From contig CAWKMN010000003.1 of the NCBI GenBank assembly GCA_963850765.1, positions 806,001-870,000 on the forward strand: 64,000 nt of DNA, given 5' to 3'. Every line of letters begins with the position of its first letter. Positions within the stretch are counted from its first letter, which is position 1. This document shows positions 46,470 to 55,820 of the stretch, in pieces. This DNA is from CAWKMN01 sp963850765. Its GTDB lineage: Bacteria > Chloroflexota > Anaerolineae > Aggregatilineales > Aggregatilineaceae. Position numbers and translations under genes: made by a program. The notes beneath the pieces are model-generated. The model saw only the letters and a program-made list of their open reading frames with translations. It was not told where the DNA came from and did no database searches.

Positions 46470-46518
46470 TATAATATCTACCCTTGAACGGCTCCGGGCG
46501 CACCCAGGGCCGTTTTTG
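46470..46518 (+). promoter_or_regulatory. TATAAT box and leader hairpin upstream of the ABC-F gene
   Basis: TATAAT at 46470-46475 is followed by AACGGCTCCGGG, loop CGCA, CCCAGGGCCGTT, TTTGA: a ~12-bp stem with one mismatch and a short U-run, ending ~25 nt before the gene. No good -35 is present. The rest of the 391-nt divergent gap 46151-46541 contains no gene that I can support. Confidence 0.5.
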
Positions 46519-46541
46519 ATTCTGCATCGTGAGGGAAAACC

Positions 46542-48191
46542 ATGCACGCCATTCAGATCAACCATATCACCGTCAATTTCTCAGGCCGGATTCTGTTCCA
46601 GGATTTGAACTGGGCCATCAGCGATCACGCGCGTATCGGCCTGATCGGGCCAAACGGGGCTGGGAAATCGACCCTGTTCAATATCATCACCGGCGCTATC
46701 ACACCTAATACAGGGACCGTCGTCCTGGCGCGGGGCGTCCGTGTGGGGTATCTATCACAGGATGTCTCGCTGATTCCCGGCCGGACGGTATGGGAAGAAG
46801 CATCCGCCCTGCCCCCCAGACTCGCGCAGGTCGAAGCGGAACTGGCGGCCATCGAGGCACGGCTGGCCGATCCGCGCGTGTATAACAATTCTGCCCAACT
46901 GGCGCGCGTGCTGGAACAGCAGGAAAAGGCCCTGGCCGTTTATGATGATCTGGGGGGTCCGAGCCACGCCAACACGGTGCGCGAGATCCTGCTGCGCCTC
47001 GGCTTTTCGGCGGAGGAGTTCGATCTGCTCGGCGAGCATCTCAGCGGGGGGCAGAAAAAACTGGTTGTGCTGGCGCGGCTGGCCGTGGAAACGCCCGAGG
47101 TGCTGCTGCTCGACGAGCCGGATAACCACCTGGATCTGAACGGCAAACGCCAGCTTGAAACCTATCTGCGCAGCTACCCCGGTGCGGTGGTCATCATCTC
47201 GCACGATCGCTACCTGCTGGACGACGTGGCGACGGAGATCGTGGAACTCGAAAATGGGCAGCTTACCACCTACCAGGGGAACTACACCGCTTATACCACC
47301 GAGCGCGAATTGCGCCGCCTGCGCCAGCAGCAGCGGTATATCGCGCAGCAAAAAGAGATCGCCCACATCGAAGCGGCGATCAAACGCTTCGAGCACTGGG
47401 CGAGCATCGTGGTGAACGAGCGGCACATCCGGCAGGCGCGCAGCCGCCGCAAAATGCTGGATCGCATGGAAGCCAATGGGGAGATCATCGAGCGCGTCAC
47501 CGAGCGCCGCCTGATCGAGCTTCAGCTTAACGGTTGGCGCGGCAGCACCAAAGCGCTTGAGATCAGCGGGCTCTCGATGGGCTTTGGTGACGATCTGCTC
47601 TTTCTGGACCTGGACCTGCTGATCCGTCATGGTGAGCGGGTCGGACTGATTGGGCCTAATGGGGCCGGGAAATCGGTGCTGTTCCGGCTGATCCTGGGCG
47701 AGCTGGCAGCCCTGGGTGGCGAGATCGTGATCGGGCCGAGCACGCAGATCGGCTATTATGCGCAGGAACACCAGACGCTTCATGCCTGGTGGGACCGGGC
47801 GCCGCTTGATTTTGTGCGCGACATTGCACCCCGCCGCGAAGAGGATGCTGTTGCTTTTCTGCTCAAATTCGCCTTCAGCTACGAACAGACGCGCCAGCCG
47901 ATTCGCACGATGAGCGGCGGCGAGCGCAGCCGCTTGCAGCTTGCCGCGCTGATGCTTCAGCAGCCGAACCTGCTGCTGCTCGACGAGCCGACCAATAACC
48001 TCGATATTCCGTCGATGGAAGTCCTGGAGCGCGCGCTGGACGAGTTTGAAGGGGCGCTGCTGGTCATCTCGCACGACCGCTATTTTCTCGATCAGGCCGT
48101 CGATCAGGTGGTCGAACTGGACGGCGGCGCGCTGCAAACCTATCCCGGCGGTTACACGGATTATCTGCTCGCTTCAGGAGAATCTGCGTAA
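46542..48191 (+). CDS. ABC-F family ATP-binding protein
   Basis: The intact 549-residue protein has two ABC domains and no membrane part. Domain 1: GLIGPNGAGKSTLFNIITGA, LSGGQKKLVVLARLA, LLLDEPDNHLDLNG, VVIISHDRYLLDD. The linker at ~240-325 (GNYTAYTTERELRRLRQQQR, HIRQARSRRKMLDRME) is charged and helical, the P-site tRNA interaction motif. Domain 2: GLIGPNGAGKSVLFRLILGE, MSGGERSRLQLAALML, LLLDEPTNNLDIPS, LVISHDRYFLDQAV. ABC-F proteins act on the ribosome, either as translation factors (EttA/Uup type) or in antibiotic protection. Which applies cannot be told from motifs. Confidence 0.93.
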   Translation: MHAIQINHITVNFSGRILFQDLNWAISDHARIGLIGPNGAGKSTLFNIITGAITPNTGTVVLARGVRVGYLSQDVSLIPGRTVWEEASALPPRLAQVEAELAAIEARLADPRVYNNSAQLARVLEQQEKALAVYDDLGGPSHANTVREILLRLGFSAEEFDLLGEHLSGGQKKLVVLARLAVETPEVLLLDEPDNHLDLNGKRQLETYLRSYPGAVVIISHDRYLLDDVATEIVELENGQLTTYQGNYTAYTTERELRRLRQQQRYIAQQKEIAHIEAAIKRFEHWASIVVNERHIRQARSRRKMLDRMEANGEIIERVTERRLIELQLNGWRGSTKALEISGLSMGFGDDLLFLDLDLLIRHGERVGLIGPNGAGKSVLFRLILGELAALGGEIVIGPSTQIGYYAQEHQTLHAWWDRAPLDFVRDIAPRREEDAVAFLLKFAFSYEQTRQPIRTMSGGERSRLQLAALMLQQPNLLLLDEPTNNLDIPSMEVLERALDEFEGALLVISHDRYFLDQAVDQVVELDGGALQTYPGGYTDYLLASGESA

Positions 48192-48223
48192 CCACGCGGT
48201 GCAGACGCAGGCTTGCCCAGCCC

Positions 48224-48251
48224 GTAGGGGCGTATCGCCATACGCCCCTGC
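48224..48251. repeat. 28-nt dispersed palindrome, family A copy 3
   Basis: GTAGGGGCGTAT, CGCC, ATACGCCCCTGC: one mismatch in the outer stem. It lies between two convergent genes (48191 and 48309), where it could terminate from both sides. Confidence 0.85.
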
Positions 48252-48308
48252 AAGAACACGTGACTCAGAGTGTTTACTCAACGTGCATACGGGTGCTCCC
48301 CTGCCATG

Positions 48309-49487
48309 CTACTCCCACCGAACTGTCACGTCAAACCCGCGCTCGCGGACCTTGTCCATAAAGGTGGTCGCGAGGACGGCCTTCTCCATCGGCCATACAC
48401 CCGGCGGCACGACCCCACGCGCGATAAATTCCGCCATGATCCCGGCGTGCCAGCCTGTCAGCCGCTCCATCGCCGTAAAGCCTGTTGTCTCGTCGTAATA
48501 ATCAATCAGATCGATAATGACCGCACGCCTGCGCCCGCTGCCATCAACGCCAACGCCTTTGGCACGCATCACGCATACATCCCTGACGAGTGACGCGCGA
48601 AGCTTCGGCTCCAGCAGGGCGTGGAAAACGTCACGCGGCACGATTTGACCGCCATTGATCCGGATCGGCTCCAGATCGAACAGACCCAGCAACTGAAAAG
48701 CTCTAAACTGGTCGAAATGTCCGGGCCAGCGGCAGGTTTTGTTCTGATAGACCTGAAGCTTACCCTCAAACGAATAGGGGGCGGTGCTGGTTCCCCCGGT
48801 GGTCGTGAAGGCTTCCAGCCGTCCCACACCGTCGAACTCGATCGGTTCCAATTCCTCAAAGGCGCCGACCATGGTGATTTTTCCATCGCGCAGAAAAGCA
48901 ACCTGGCCGTGATACTCATTCGTCAAGCCATTGATGTTGAAAGTGGATTGGTAATTCCAGGGCGGGATCGGGTTTTGGGGAATGCCACCGTCCCAGAGAT
49001 AGACCTCTTGCGCGGACAGCCCTTCCTGTTCCAGCAGTTCGACCGCATACGCGCCCAGTGTATTGTTCATGCCCGGCCCCATGCCGCAGTCCGGCACAAT
49101 CGCCATCTGGCACGCCTTGGCTTCAGCGTCGCGCCTGATTTGTTCAAGTACCGTCGGCGTGTGCCCGCCATAGTCCACCATGCCCGCGCCAGTGCGCAGT
49201 GCCGCTTCGGTCGCCGCCGGGATAAACTCGAACGGTGTGCCGCACAAAAATACATCGATTCCTGCCAGCGCGGCGATCAGCGCATCCACATCACTGGCGT
49301 CAAGCTGCTGCCACGCTGCCACCGGCCGGCCGGCCAGCCGGTTGATCCGCTCCGCGGCCAACTGTGCAACCTGCGCGTCATAATCGGCCAGCAGAACATT
49401 TTGTCCGCCGCCGCGTGTAACCATATCATAAGCCGTCGCAACGCCCTGGCGTCCTGCGCCGATGACTGCATACCGGAAACCGTTCAT
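48309..49487 (-). CDS. Saccharopine dehydrogenase-like oxidoreductase
   Basis: The 392-residue protein starts at ATG 49487 behind AGAGGAG. YAVIGAGRQGVATAYDMVTR is the NAD(P) Rossmann loop. VFLCGTPFEFIPAATEAALR, MVDYGGHTPTVLEQIRRDAE and IVPDCGMGPGMNNTLGAYAV follow the saccharopine dehydrogenase/LOR family, as does the C-terminal substrate domain (VYQNKTCRWPGHFDQFRAFQ, DVFHALLEPKL). NAD(P)-linked oxidative or reductive cleavage of an amino-acid adduct is expected, perhaps lysine-related. The substrate is not shown by context. Confidence 0.87.
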   Translation of the reverse strand: MNGFRYAVIGAGRQGVATAYDMVTRGGGQNVLLADYDAQVAQLAAERINRLAGRPVAAWQQLDASDVDALIAALAGIDVFLCGTPFEFIPAATEAALRTGAGMVDYGGHTPTVLEQIRRDAEAKACQMAIVPDCGMGPGMNNTLGAYAVELLEQEGLSAQEVYLWDGGIPQNPIPPWNYQSTFNINGLTNEYHGQVAFLRDGKITMVGAFEELEPIEFDGVGRLEAFTTTGGTSTAPYSFEGKLQVYQNKTCRWPGHFDQFRAFQLLGLFDLEPIRINGGQIVPRDVFHALLEPKLRASLVRDVCVMRAKGVGVDGSGRRRAVIIDLIDYYDETTGFTAMERLTGWHAGIMAEFIARGVVPPGVWPMEKAVLATTFMDKVRERGFDVTVRWE

Positions 49488-49516
49488 TCGTGCTCCTCTG
49501 TAAAGTGCTGAATCGA

Positions 49517-49542
49517 ACAAAAAACTGCGGTGACAGACCGCA
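49517..49542 (-). terminator. Intrinsic terminator after the AOR gene
   Basis: On the minus strand TGCGGT, loop CTGTC, ACCGCA, then GTTTTTTGTTC. It lies between the AOR stop at 49580 and the next gene at 49487. Confidence 0.85.
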
Positions 49543-49579
49543 TCACCGCGTTAAAAATATCATCACAATCGAAGTGCCG

Positions 49580-51751
49580 CTAACCGCCGGTCTTCTGCTT
49601 CACCAGTTCGACCACGTCCGGGAAGTCGATGCCGAGCGCCTGAATCTTCGCCAGCGTGGGAATCCCGTTCGAATCCCAGCCGCGCCGCGCGTAGACCGCA
49701 TCCGCCAGCTTTTTATACTGCGCTTCGCGGTATTCACGCAGTTTCGCCAGTTTCTCTGGCAGCGTCATCGTATCGGGATCGACGCCCACCAGATCACGAA
49801 GCTGTTGATCGTACCGTTCCACGCGCGATTCGTATTCATCCGCCGTGACCGGCCCCATCGCCCGGTAGGGGATTTGATCGTGCTCGCGCGTGCCATAACC
49901 CAGCTTGAGCGCCAGCAGCCGCTGGAAGTTATAGACACGCTCCGACTGGGCGACGAGGTCTTCGGGTCGGGTCGGCTTGCCGGACAGCCCTTCATAGAGC
50001 CATGTGTAATTCTCAACATGTTCCGGGACTTTGTTCGGCTCAGCGGTTTGTTTGTTGTTGGCCGGCACAATATCGTTCCAGGGCAGCTTGCACAGCCCAT
50101 GCAGGCTGAACCACGTCCGCCACAGGGGGAAGTAGTGCAGCGCCTCGGCTTTCGCTTCAAACGTCGGCAGTTCCTTGCGCACCATGTCCATGAAGATCAG
50201 CCAGGCTTCGTCATGCTGCGCGCCCTTGACGGCCAGCCCGTACCCGCCCTGCTGCGCCAGCGATTCCTTGGTCATATACTCGGAGATTTCCATCCCCTTG
50301 ACTTCCATGCCGATGTCGTTGACGAACTTCGGATCCGCGCCGTACTGCTCGACAAACAGCCGCTTCATAGTAGCGCACGCCCTGCCCGATGATGTGCCCA
50401 AAGCCCTCGCCGCGCGCCAGTTGGTGCAGCAGTTCGAGCGCGGCCCGCGCGTTGCCCCAGGCCAGCTTCAGCCCGCCGGTGATCGTATCGTTGATGATGC
50501 CCTCGGCGTAACACTCCATGGCAAATGCCACGGAGTTCCCAAACGAGATCGTGTCCACGCCGTAGGTATCGCAGTAGAAGTTCAGTTCGGCAATCGCCAG
50601 CGGATCAAACACACCAATGTTCGACCCCTCGCCCGCGATCGTTTCGTACTCCGGCCCATCGACCAGCACCGCCTGATCCTTGTACGGCCCGGTTTGCAGG
50701 TGGAAATGATCGATGCCGTGCGCGCACGACAGCGTGCAGCCGTACCAGCAGCCATCCGGGAGGCCCTGCGTATAGAGATTGCGCCAGACTTCGGTATCCA
50801 GGTTGTCGGCGTCCGGATGCGACCCGTAGCGGAAGTTATGCACCGGCAGCAGGTCAAACTCGTTCATGATCGGCGGCAGATGGCCGGTACCCACGCTCGC
50901 GCATGTGGTTCTGCTTGCTGTCCAGATCGGAGATCTCTTTGTTGATCCGCTTGCCGGCCTTGCGGATCAGTTCCATATTCGCCGGGTTGTTGCTGTCGCC
51001 CTTCATGCTCGCTGTAGCGCACGACCAGCGCCTTGATGCGCTTGTGGCGGAAGACCAGCCCGGATCCGCCGCGCCCCGCCTGCTTGACGCGCACATCCTT
51101 GCGCCGCACGTCGTACCAGCTAAAGTTCAGGCAGGCATAGCGCGAAAACTCGGCCGCCTGTCCTGACGACACAACCGAGACATTCCGCATGTCTTTTTCG
51201 CCCTGGGCGTACATCTCGGTAAGCTGGCGTCCGATCAGGTGCGTGTTGAGGTCTTCGAGCGGGGCTTCCTCGATGGTGATGCGGCCCTCGTCGCCATCGA
51301 TCACGATGATCACGTCGCGTTCAGCGATCCCCTGGATTTCGAGCGCATCCCACCCGGCGAATTTCAGATAGGGGCCAAAGTAGCCGCCCACGTTGCTGTC
51401 GATCACCGATCCGGTCAGCGGCGACACCGTCACCACGGTGGATTTGCCGGAGCCGGGATACGCCGTGATGCCGCCGATCGGTCCGCCGGCGATGATGATC
51501 TCGTTTTCGGGGTCGTTCCATTGGGTGCTGGGCTTGACCGCATTCCACAGCAGCCACATGCCAAAGCCCTTGCCGCCGGTAAAAATATCTTTCATCTGCT
51601 GCGTGACCGGCTTGCTGCTGATCGTGTTGTCCGAAAGGTTGATGTGCAGCGTGCGGTTCGCGTAGCCGCGCTCCACCGGCTGTAAATCATAGTTGAGTTC
51701 TGCCAGTAAGTGATGGCCCTGTTTAAGTTCGTCGGGCGTCAGTGTCGTCAT
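49580..51751 (-). CDS. Aldehyde:ferredoxin oxidoreductase family protein (tungsten or molybdenum pterin enzyme), three frameshifts
   Basis: The merged length is ~720 residues, slightly longer than typical AOR (~600-640). The N-terminal domain has NRTLHINLSDNTIS, FTGGKGFGMWLLWNAV, IIAGGPIGGITAYPGSGKST and NVGGYFGPYLKFAGWDALEI, then KQAGRGGSGLVFRHKRIKAL (pterin-binding). After frameshifts near 51010 and 50897 it has LPDGCWYGCTLSCAHGI (C-x3-C-x3-C) and GVDTISFGNSVAFAMECYAE. After one near 50370 come GLAVKGAQHDEAWL and LHGLCKLPWND, with the fourth 4Fe-4S Cys. It would oxidise an aldehyde, or reduce an acid, with ferredoxin. It is monocistronic. Confidence 0.88.
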
Positions 51752-51842
51752 TCAGACCGTCTCCTGCAATAGCATAAAAGTTTGATTTCATCATACCTGA
51801 TGCTGCGCCCGGTGTCACGCCATCATGAAGAAAAAGTGTCAT

Positions 51843-51870
51843 TTTACACGGGGAATGACGGTGCTAAAAT
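51843..51870 (+). promoter_or_regulatory. Candidate sigma-70 promoter of the rdgB gene
   Basis: TTTACA (51843-51848), 16 nt, TAAAAT (51865-51870), 38 nt before the ATG at 51909. Confidence 0.5.
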
Positions 51871-51908
51871 CATGTAACATCATCCACCCGCCCGACAAGG
51901 AAGCCGCC

Positions 51909-52469
51909 ATGCCCAAGCTCTATTTTGTGTCGTCCAACGAGGAAAAATACCGCGAGATCTGCCTTGCATTGGACGGTTCTGCCGTTGAGATCGAACGAGT
52001 TGCGCTCGATCTGCCGGAGATTCAATCGCTGGACCCGGCCGAGGTCGCCGCCTACAAAGCGCGCAAAGCCTACGAACAGGTGCAGCGCGGGCTGATCCTG
52101 GTCGAGGACACGGGTCTGGCCGTCCATGCCTGGAACGGTTTCCCCGGCGCGCTGATCAAGTGGGTGCTGGCGACGTTGGGCGAAGCAGGGATGTGCCGCC
52201 AGCTTGACGCCTGGGCAGACCGGCGGGCGACGGCGACGGTCGCGCTGTGCGTCTCGGATGGGGCCGAGATTTACACTTTCATCGGCCAGTCGGAGGGCAG
52301 CATCACGCGGGAGCCGCGCGGCACATTGGGCTTCGGCTGGGACAGCATCTTCCAGCCAGATGGTTATTCGATCACCTATGGCGAGATGCCGCGCGACGAC
52401 AAGATGGGGATCTCCATGCGGGGCCGCGCCCTGGATGGTCTAAAAGACTTCCTGCTGAATAAAACTTAG
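51909..52469 (+). CDS. rdgB: XTP/dITP pyrophosphatase (RdgB/Ham1 family)
   Basis: The 186-residue protein starts at ATG 51909 behind AAGGAAG. It has LYFVSSNEEKYREICLAL (SxN-x-x-K nucleotide motif), ILVEDTGLAVHAWNGFPGAL with the catalytic Asp, and RGTLGFGWDSIFQPDGYSIT, the family's C-terminal substrate loop. It hydrolyses deaminated purine triphosphates (ITP, dITP, XTP) to monophosphates and cleans the nucleotide pool. It is slightly shorter than E. coli RdgB (197). It diverges from the AOR gene and lies 80 nt upstream of a large unknown gene. Confidence 0.93.
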   Translation: MPKLYFVSSNEEKYREICLALDGSAVEIERVALDLPEIQSLDPAEVAAYKARKAYEQVQRGLILVEDTGLAVHAWNGFPGALIKWVLATLGEAGMCRQLDAWADRRATATVALCVSDGAEIYTFIGQSEGSITREPRGTLGFGWDSIFQPDGYSITYGEMPRDDKMGISMRGRALDGLKDFLLNKT

Positions 52470-52549
52470 CGTGACTGCGCGCTTCGCCTTAAGCGAGGTC
52501 ATCCTGTAAAATACCCGTATTCAGATGATTACCTGTTTAGGAAAAAACT

Positions 52550-55500
52550 GTGTCCGAACCTCAAGTATTTCAGCTCTCGCGCGCCTACTTTGGGCACCTG
52601 ATCGATACGCAGCAGCGCACCTCGGCCACAGCCGGCGTGATCGCCCGCACGCCCGACATCACCCCGACGCAGATCGCGGAGTGTGTGCGCGTGGCGAAGC
52701 TGCCGCCGCCGCTCGCTGCTCCCGATATGCCCGGCGCGCTGGGCCTGTTCCGCGGGGAGACGATTGAGTTCATCCTCGCCAAAGCGCAGTACAACGACAC
52801 AGGCCATCCGCAGGTCCTCTACATTCTGACGCCGATGGCGGCGCTGCGGCACCTGGGCGGCAATGTGTTGGCGCTGCGCTCGCTGGCGATGATGGAAATG
52901 CCCTCGTTCAGCACCCTGCGCACAAACCTTGTACCCTTCGAACTGCGCGATCCCAAACCGCCCAGCGCCGAGGAACAGACCGACGCGCTGCTGAACTTGC
53001 TGCTGTACTGCAACGACTCGTTCAGCACGGTCGAAGGGATCCTGGCTGGGCTGGTGCAGGGCTGGCCGCTGGCGATTGTCAACAGCCCGCCGTCGCTGGA
53101 AAAACGGCTCCAATTTTTGCAGGGGCTGCTCTGCCTGCTGCCGATCCCGGCGCGCGTCGGCATTACCTATGGGACGAACGTCACCGATGCGCACATGGGC
53201 CAGCTTCAGATCAAGTTCCTGAGCCAGCACGCCTTGCCCGGCCAGCATATGGTTTACGACTGGGGCGGCGGCAAACTGCTCACGCCCGCCCCTGAAGATT
53301 CGTACAGCCATTACATCATCGCACAGCTTAAGCTCGATCCCTCCCTGGTGATCGAAAAGACCGCGCAGCTTTCGCGCACGACCGTATGGCGGGCCATGCA
53401 CCGCGAGAATTTGGCGAGCGCCCTGGCATGGGTATCACGCCGCTCGGCCATCGATCAGGCCGTGCAGAACAACCAGCCCGCCGACCGCGAGACCGTCGCA
53501 TCCGTGCTGCGCGAAGATCCGACCCTCTCCGACGACCTGCGGCAGGCCTATGCCCGGCACCTGCTCGCATTCGCGATTGCGCTCAACGAGCCGGAATCCG
53601 CCGACGTGATTCCGGCGGTGTGCGCAGCCAACGCCACGATCGCCCAATCGATCGCCGATCAACTGCGCGCGGCGGCTGAGGGCAACCAGGCGCGCATGGT
53701 CTATACCCTGCTGGAACGCTGGCTCCTGCACAGTTCGGAGGCGTCCGCGCTGCAATGGCATGGGCTGCTGCACACGGCCGCGCAGCAGATGATGGCGGAA
53801 ATGCTCACCCAGGACCAAAGCGACGCGGCGATCCGGTTCCTCACCCAGGCGCACGAGAGCAGCCCTGCGCTCCGCATGAATGAGGTCATGCCGGGTCTTC
53901 TCTGGCTGTCGGTTGGCGCGGCCCGCTACGACATGAATCTGGCGCATACGGTGTTTCTGATCGCCGTCGAAGTCATGCCGCCGGGCGACCTGTATCGCAT
54001 CCTGAGCGACGTGCAGTTCCGGCAGCAGCTTCCCCAGGAACTGCAAACCGCGCTGTCCTATCTGCAGACTGAGCCGCGCCCGTCCGCCCCGCCCCACGTT
54101 CTCGATCAGGGGGCGCGTGCCTTTGGCGAAGGCAAGCGGATGATGGTACTGACCCGGCTCGCGGAGCGGGCCGCCTATCTGGAACGAACCGAACTGATTG
54201 ACACCCCGGCGCTGCAAGCCCTGCTGGTGCTGGCGCAGTCGCCGCAAAGCGAGCGCTTCCACCATCTGATTTTGCAGGTGGTGGACGAGATCAGCGAAGT
54301 GTCCATCCTCCAATCGCTTGAGACGCCTGGCCTGCGGGTGCTGGCCCAGCTTTTGCTGCAGGTGGGCGAGTGTGAGCGCGCGATTGGACAGTTGGTGTTC
54401 TACCAGAATCAGGTTTTTGGCATTCCGCGCCTCAAGGAATTCACCACCCTGGCCGGTGATGTGTTTCGCCTGAGCGCCCTCTCGCCGGATGCGCTCAACG
54501 CCGCGCTCGCCTGCCTGGAAGGCAGCCCGATTCGCCCGGAGCCGCGCGCGACCATCTACTGTAACGCGCTGGTCAATCGCCAGTGGGCTGACGATCAGCA
54601 GTACGCGGCCCGCCAATTGACAACCATGATCTTCAACGATTTCCATCTGGTGAGCGCGGTGGGCACCGAGCAGGTGCTTAAGCTGCTGGACTTTTACGCC
54701 CACTCGCGTGATGCCCTGGATGCGCTGCGTGTCGCCGCCGCCCTGGTCGATCACACGCTGAACATGGGCCAGGAAGGCGCGGCTCTGCTGGTACGCATGT
54801 GGCCGTCAATCACCTGGGATGCCACTTCCCACGAGGCCGCGCTGGAACTGCTGCGCCGGTTCGTGCGCGGCGTATCCCTGAGTCAGGCGCCCACCCTGCT
54901 GGCCTATTTTGAGCAGGAACTGGGTCCTGAAGTGGGGCGCGGCCTGCGCGCCGCTTACCTGATGCGGCTGGTGATCGGACAGATCGAGTCGTCGGCTCCC
55001 ACCAGCCTTGCCGAAGCCCAGCGTAAGGGGATCAGCTTTGAAGACTTCGAGAAGATGAACCAGCCCGCGCTGGTCCGGCTGGCAAACGAAGTCGAGACCG
55101 CGGTCCAGCTTTTCCTGGACCTGACCACGGCTTACCACACCGACAAGGAGCGTCCGCCCGTCCACCGGCTGCGGCACGACCTCGATACGATGACCGGCGG
55201 CCTCTCCGAACTGGATCGCGGACAGGTCGCGGACAACCTGATCGTGATGACCCGGCAGGTCTACGAGTTGGGCCGGGGGCGGTCGGGCAAGGGCGCGAAA
55301 AACGCCGCATCCGATGCCCTGGTACGCGGGCAGGCTGTGCCGCAGAACGGCGTCGATCTGCTGCGCTTTATCGGCGGACATTTTGCCCGGCACCAGTCCA
55401 TCCCGCTCAACCTGAAGCGGGAGGAAATGATCCACATTTTCGGCACGCGCTCCGCCGCCATGCTCCTGCGCGAGACGAATGCCATCGCCCGGCTGCTGAA

Positions 55501-55807
55501 CGGGTTGCAGGTCGCCTTTGCGCAGCAGGGAGCCGACCAGCTATCGCCCCAGGCGCTCACCGACGAACTGACCAGCCTTTGGGACAGCCTGTCGCTGTAT
55601 AATCAGAGGCAGATTCAGGAGGCGTTTGCGCGCGGCTGCCAGCATCTGGCCGACGCCATCGGCATCATGGCGGACCATGCCAACGACCGGATCATCGCGG
55701 AGGGCGGGCTGGGACACCAGCTTGAGACCGGCCGCCGCCAGCCGCGTACCGCGCTGGAGACGCTGCGCTGGGTTCATGGTTATTTTGCGCGCCGACACAC
55801 CCGCTAA
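52550..55807 (+). CDS. Large protein of unknown function (1085 residues)
   Basis: Intact, with a GTG start at 52550 after TTAGGAAA. It has no signal peptide, no clear membrane helix and no NTP-binding loop. The first ~280 residues form a mixed alpha/beta block (YFGHLIDTQQRTSATAGVIA, ALGLFRGETIEFILAKAQYN, LPIPARVGITYGTNVTDAHM). I see a weak resemblance to the N-terminal GAP1-type domains of bacterial GTPase-associated large proteins, but only by pattern. From ~300 to ~1000 it is rich in Leu/Ala helices of 20-40 residues, suggesting alpha-solenoid repeats. The C-terminus is basic. The next gene, 13 nt on, encodes a lipoprotein. No function is assigned. Confidence 0.75.
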   Translation: MSEPQVFQLSRAYFGHLIDTQQRTSATAGVIARTPDITPTQIAECVRVAKLPPPLAAPDMPGALGLFRGETIEFILAKAQYNDTGHPQVLYILTPMAALRHLGGNVLALRSLAMMEMPSFSTLRTNLVPFELRDPKPPSAEEQTDALLNLLLYCNDSFSTVEGILAGLVQGWPLAIVNSPPSLEKRLQFLQGLLCLLPIPARVGITYGTNVTDAHMGQLQIKFLSQHALPGQHMVYDWGGGKLLTPAPEDSYSHYIIAQLKLDPSLVIEKTAQLSRTTVWRAMHRENLASALAWVSRRSAIDQAVQNNQPADRETVASVLREDPTLSDDLRQAYARHLLAFAIALNEPESADVIPAVCAANATIAQSIADQLRAAAEGNQARMVYTLLERWLLHSSEASALQWHGLLHTAAQQMMAEMLTQDQSDAAIRFLTQAHESSPALRMNEVMPGLLWLSVGAARYDMNLAHTVFLIAVEVMPPGDLYRILSDVQFRQQLPQELQTALSYLQTEPRPSAPPHVLDQGARAFGEGKRMMVLTRLAERAAYLERTELIDTPALQALLVLAQSPQSERFHHLILQVVDEISEVSILQSLETPGLRVLAQLLLQVGECERAIGQLVFYQNQVFGIPRLKEFTTLAGDVFRLSALSPDALNAALACLEGSPIRPEPRATIYCNALVNRQWADDQQYAARQLTTMIFNDFHLVSAVGTEQVLKLLDFYAHSRDALDALRVAAALVDHTLNMGQEGAALLVRMWPSITWDATSHEAALELLRRFVRGVSLSQAPTLLAYFEQELGPEVGRGLRAAYLMRLVIGQIESSAPTSLAEAQRKGISFEDFEKMNQPALVRLANEVETAVQLFLDLTTAYHTDKERPPVHRLRHDLDTMTGGLSELDRGQVADNLIVMTRQVYELGRGRSGKGAKNAASDALVRGQAVPQNGVDLLRFIGGHFARHQSIPLNLKREEMIHIFGTRSAAMLLRETNAIARLLNGLQVAFAQQGADQLSPQALTDELTSLWDSLSLYNQRQIQEAFARGCQHLADAIGIMADHANDRIIAEGGLGHQLETGRRQPRTALETLRWVHGYFARRHTR

Positions 55808-55820
55808 CGGAGTTTTGCTC

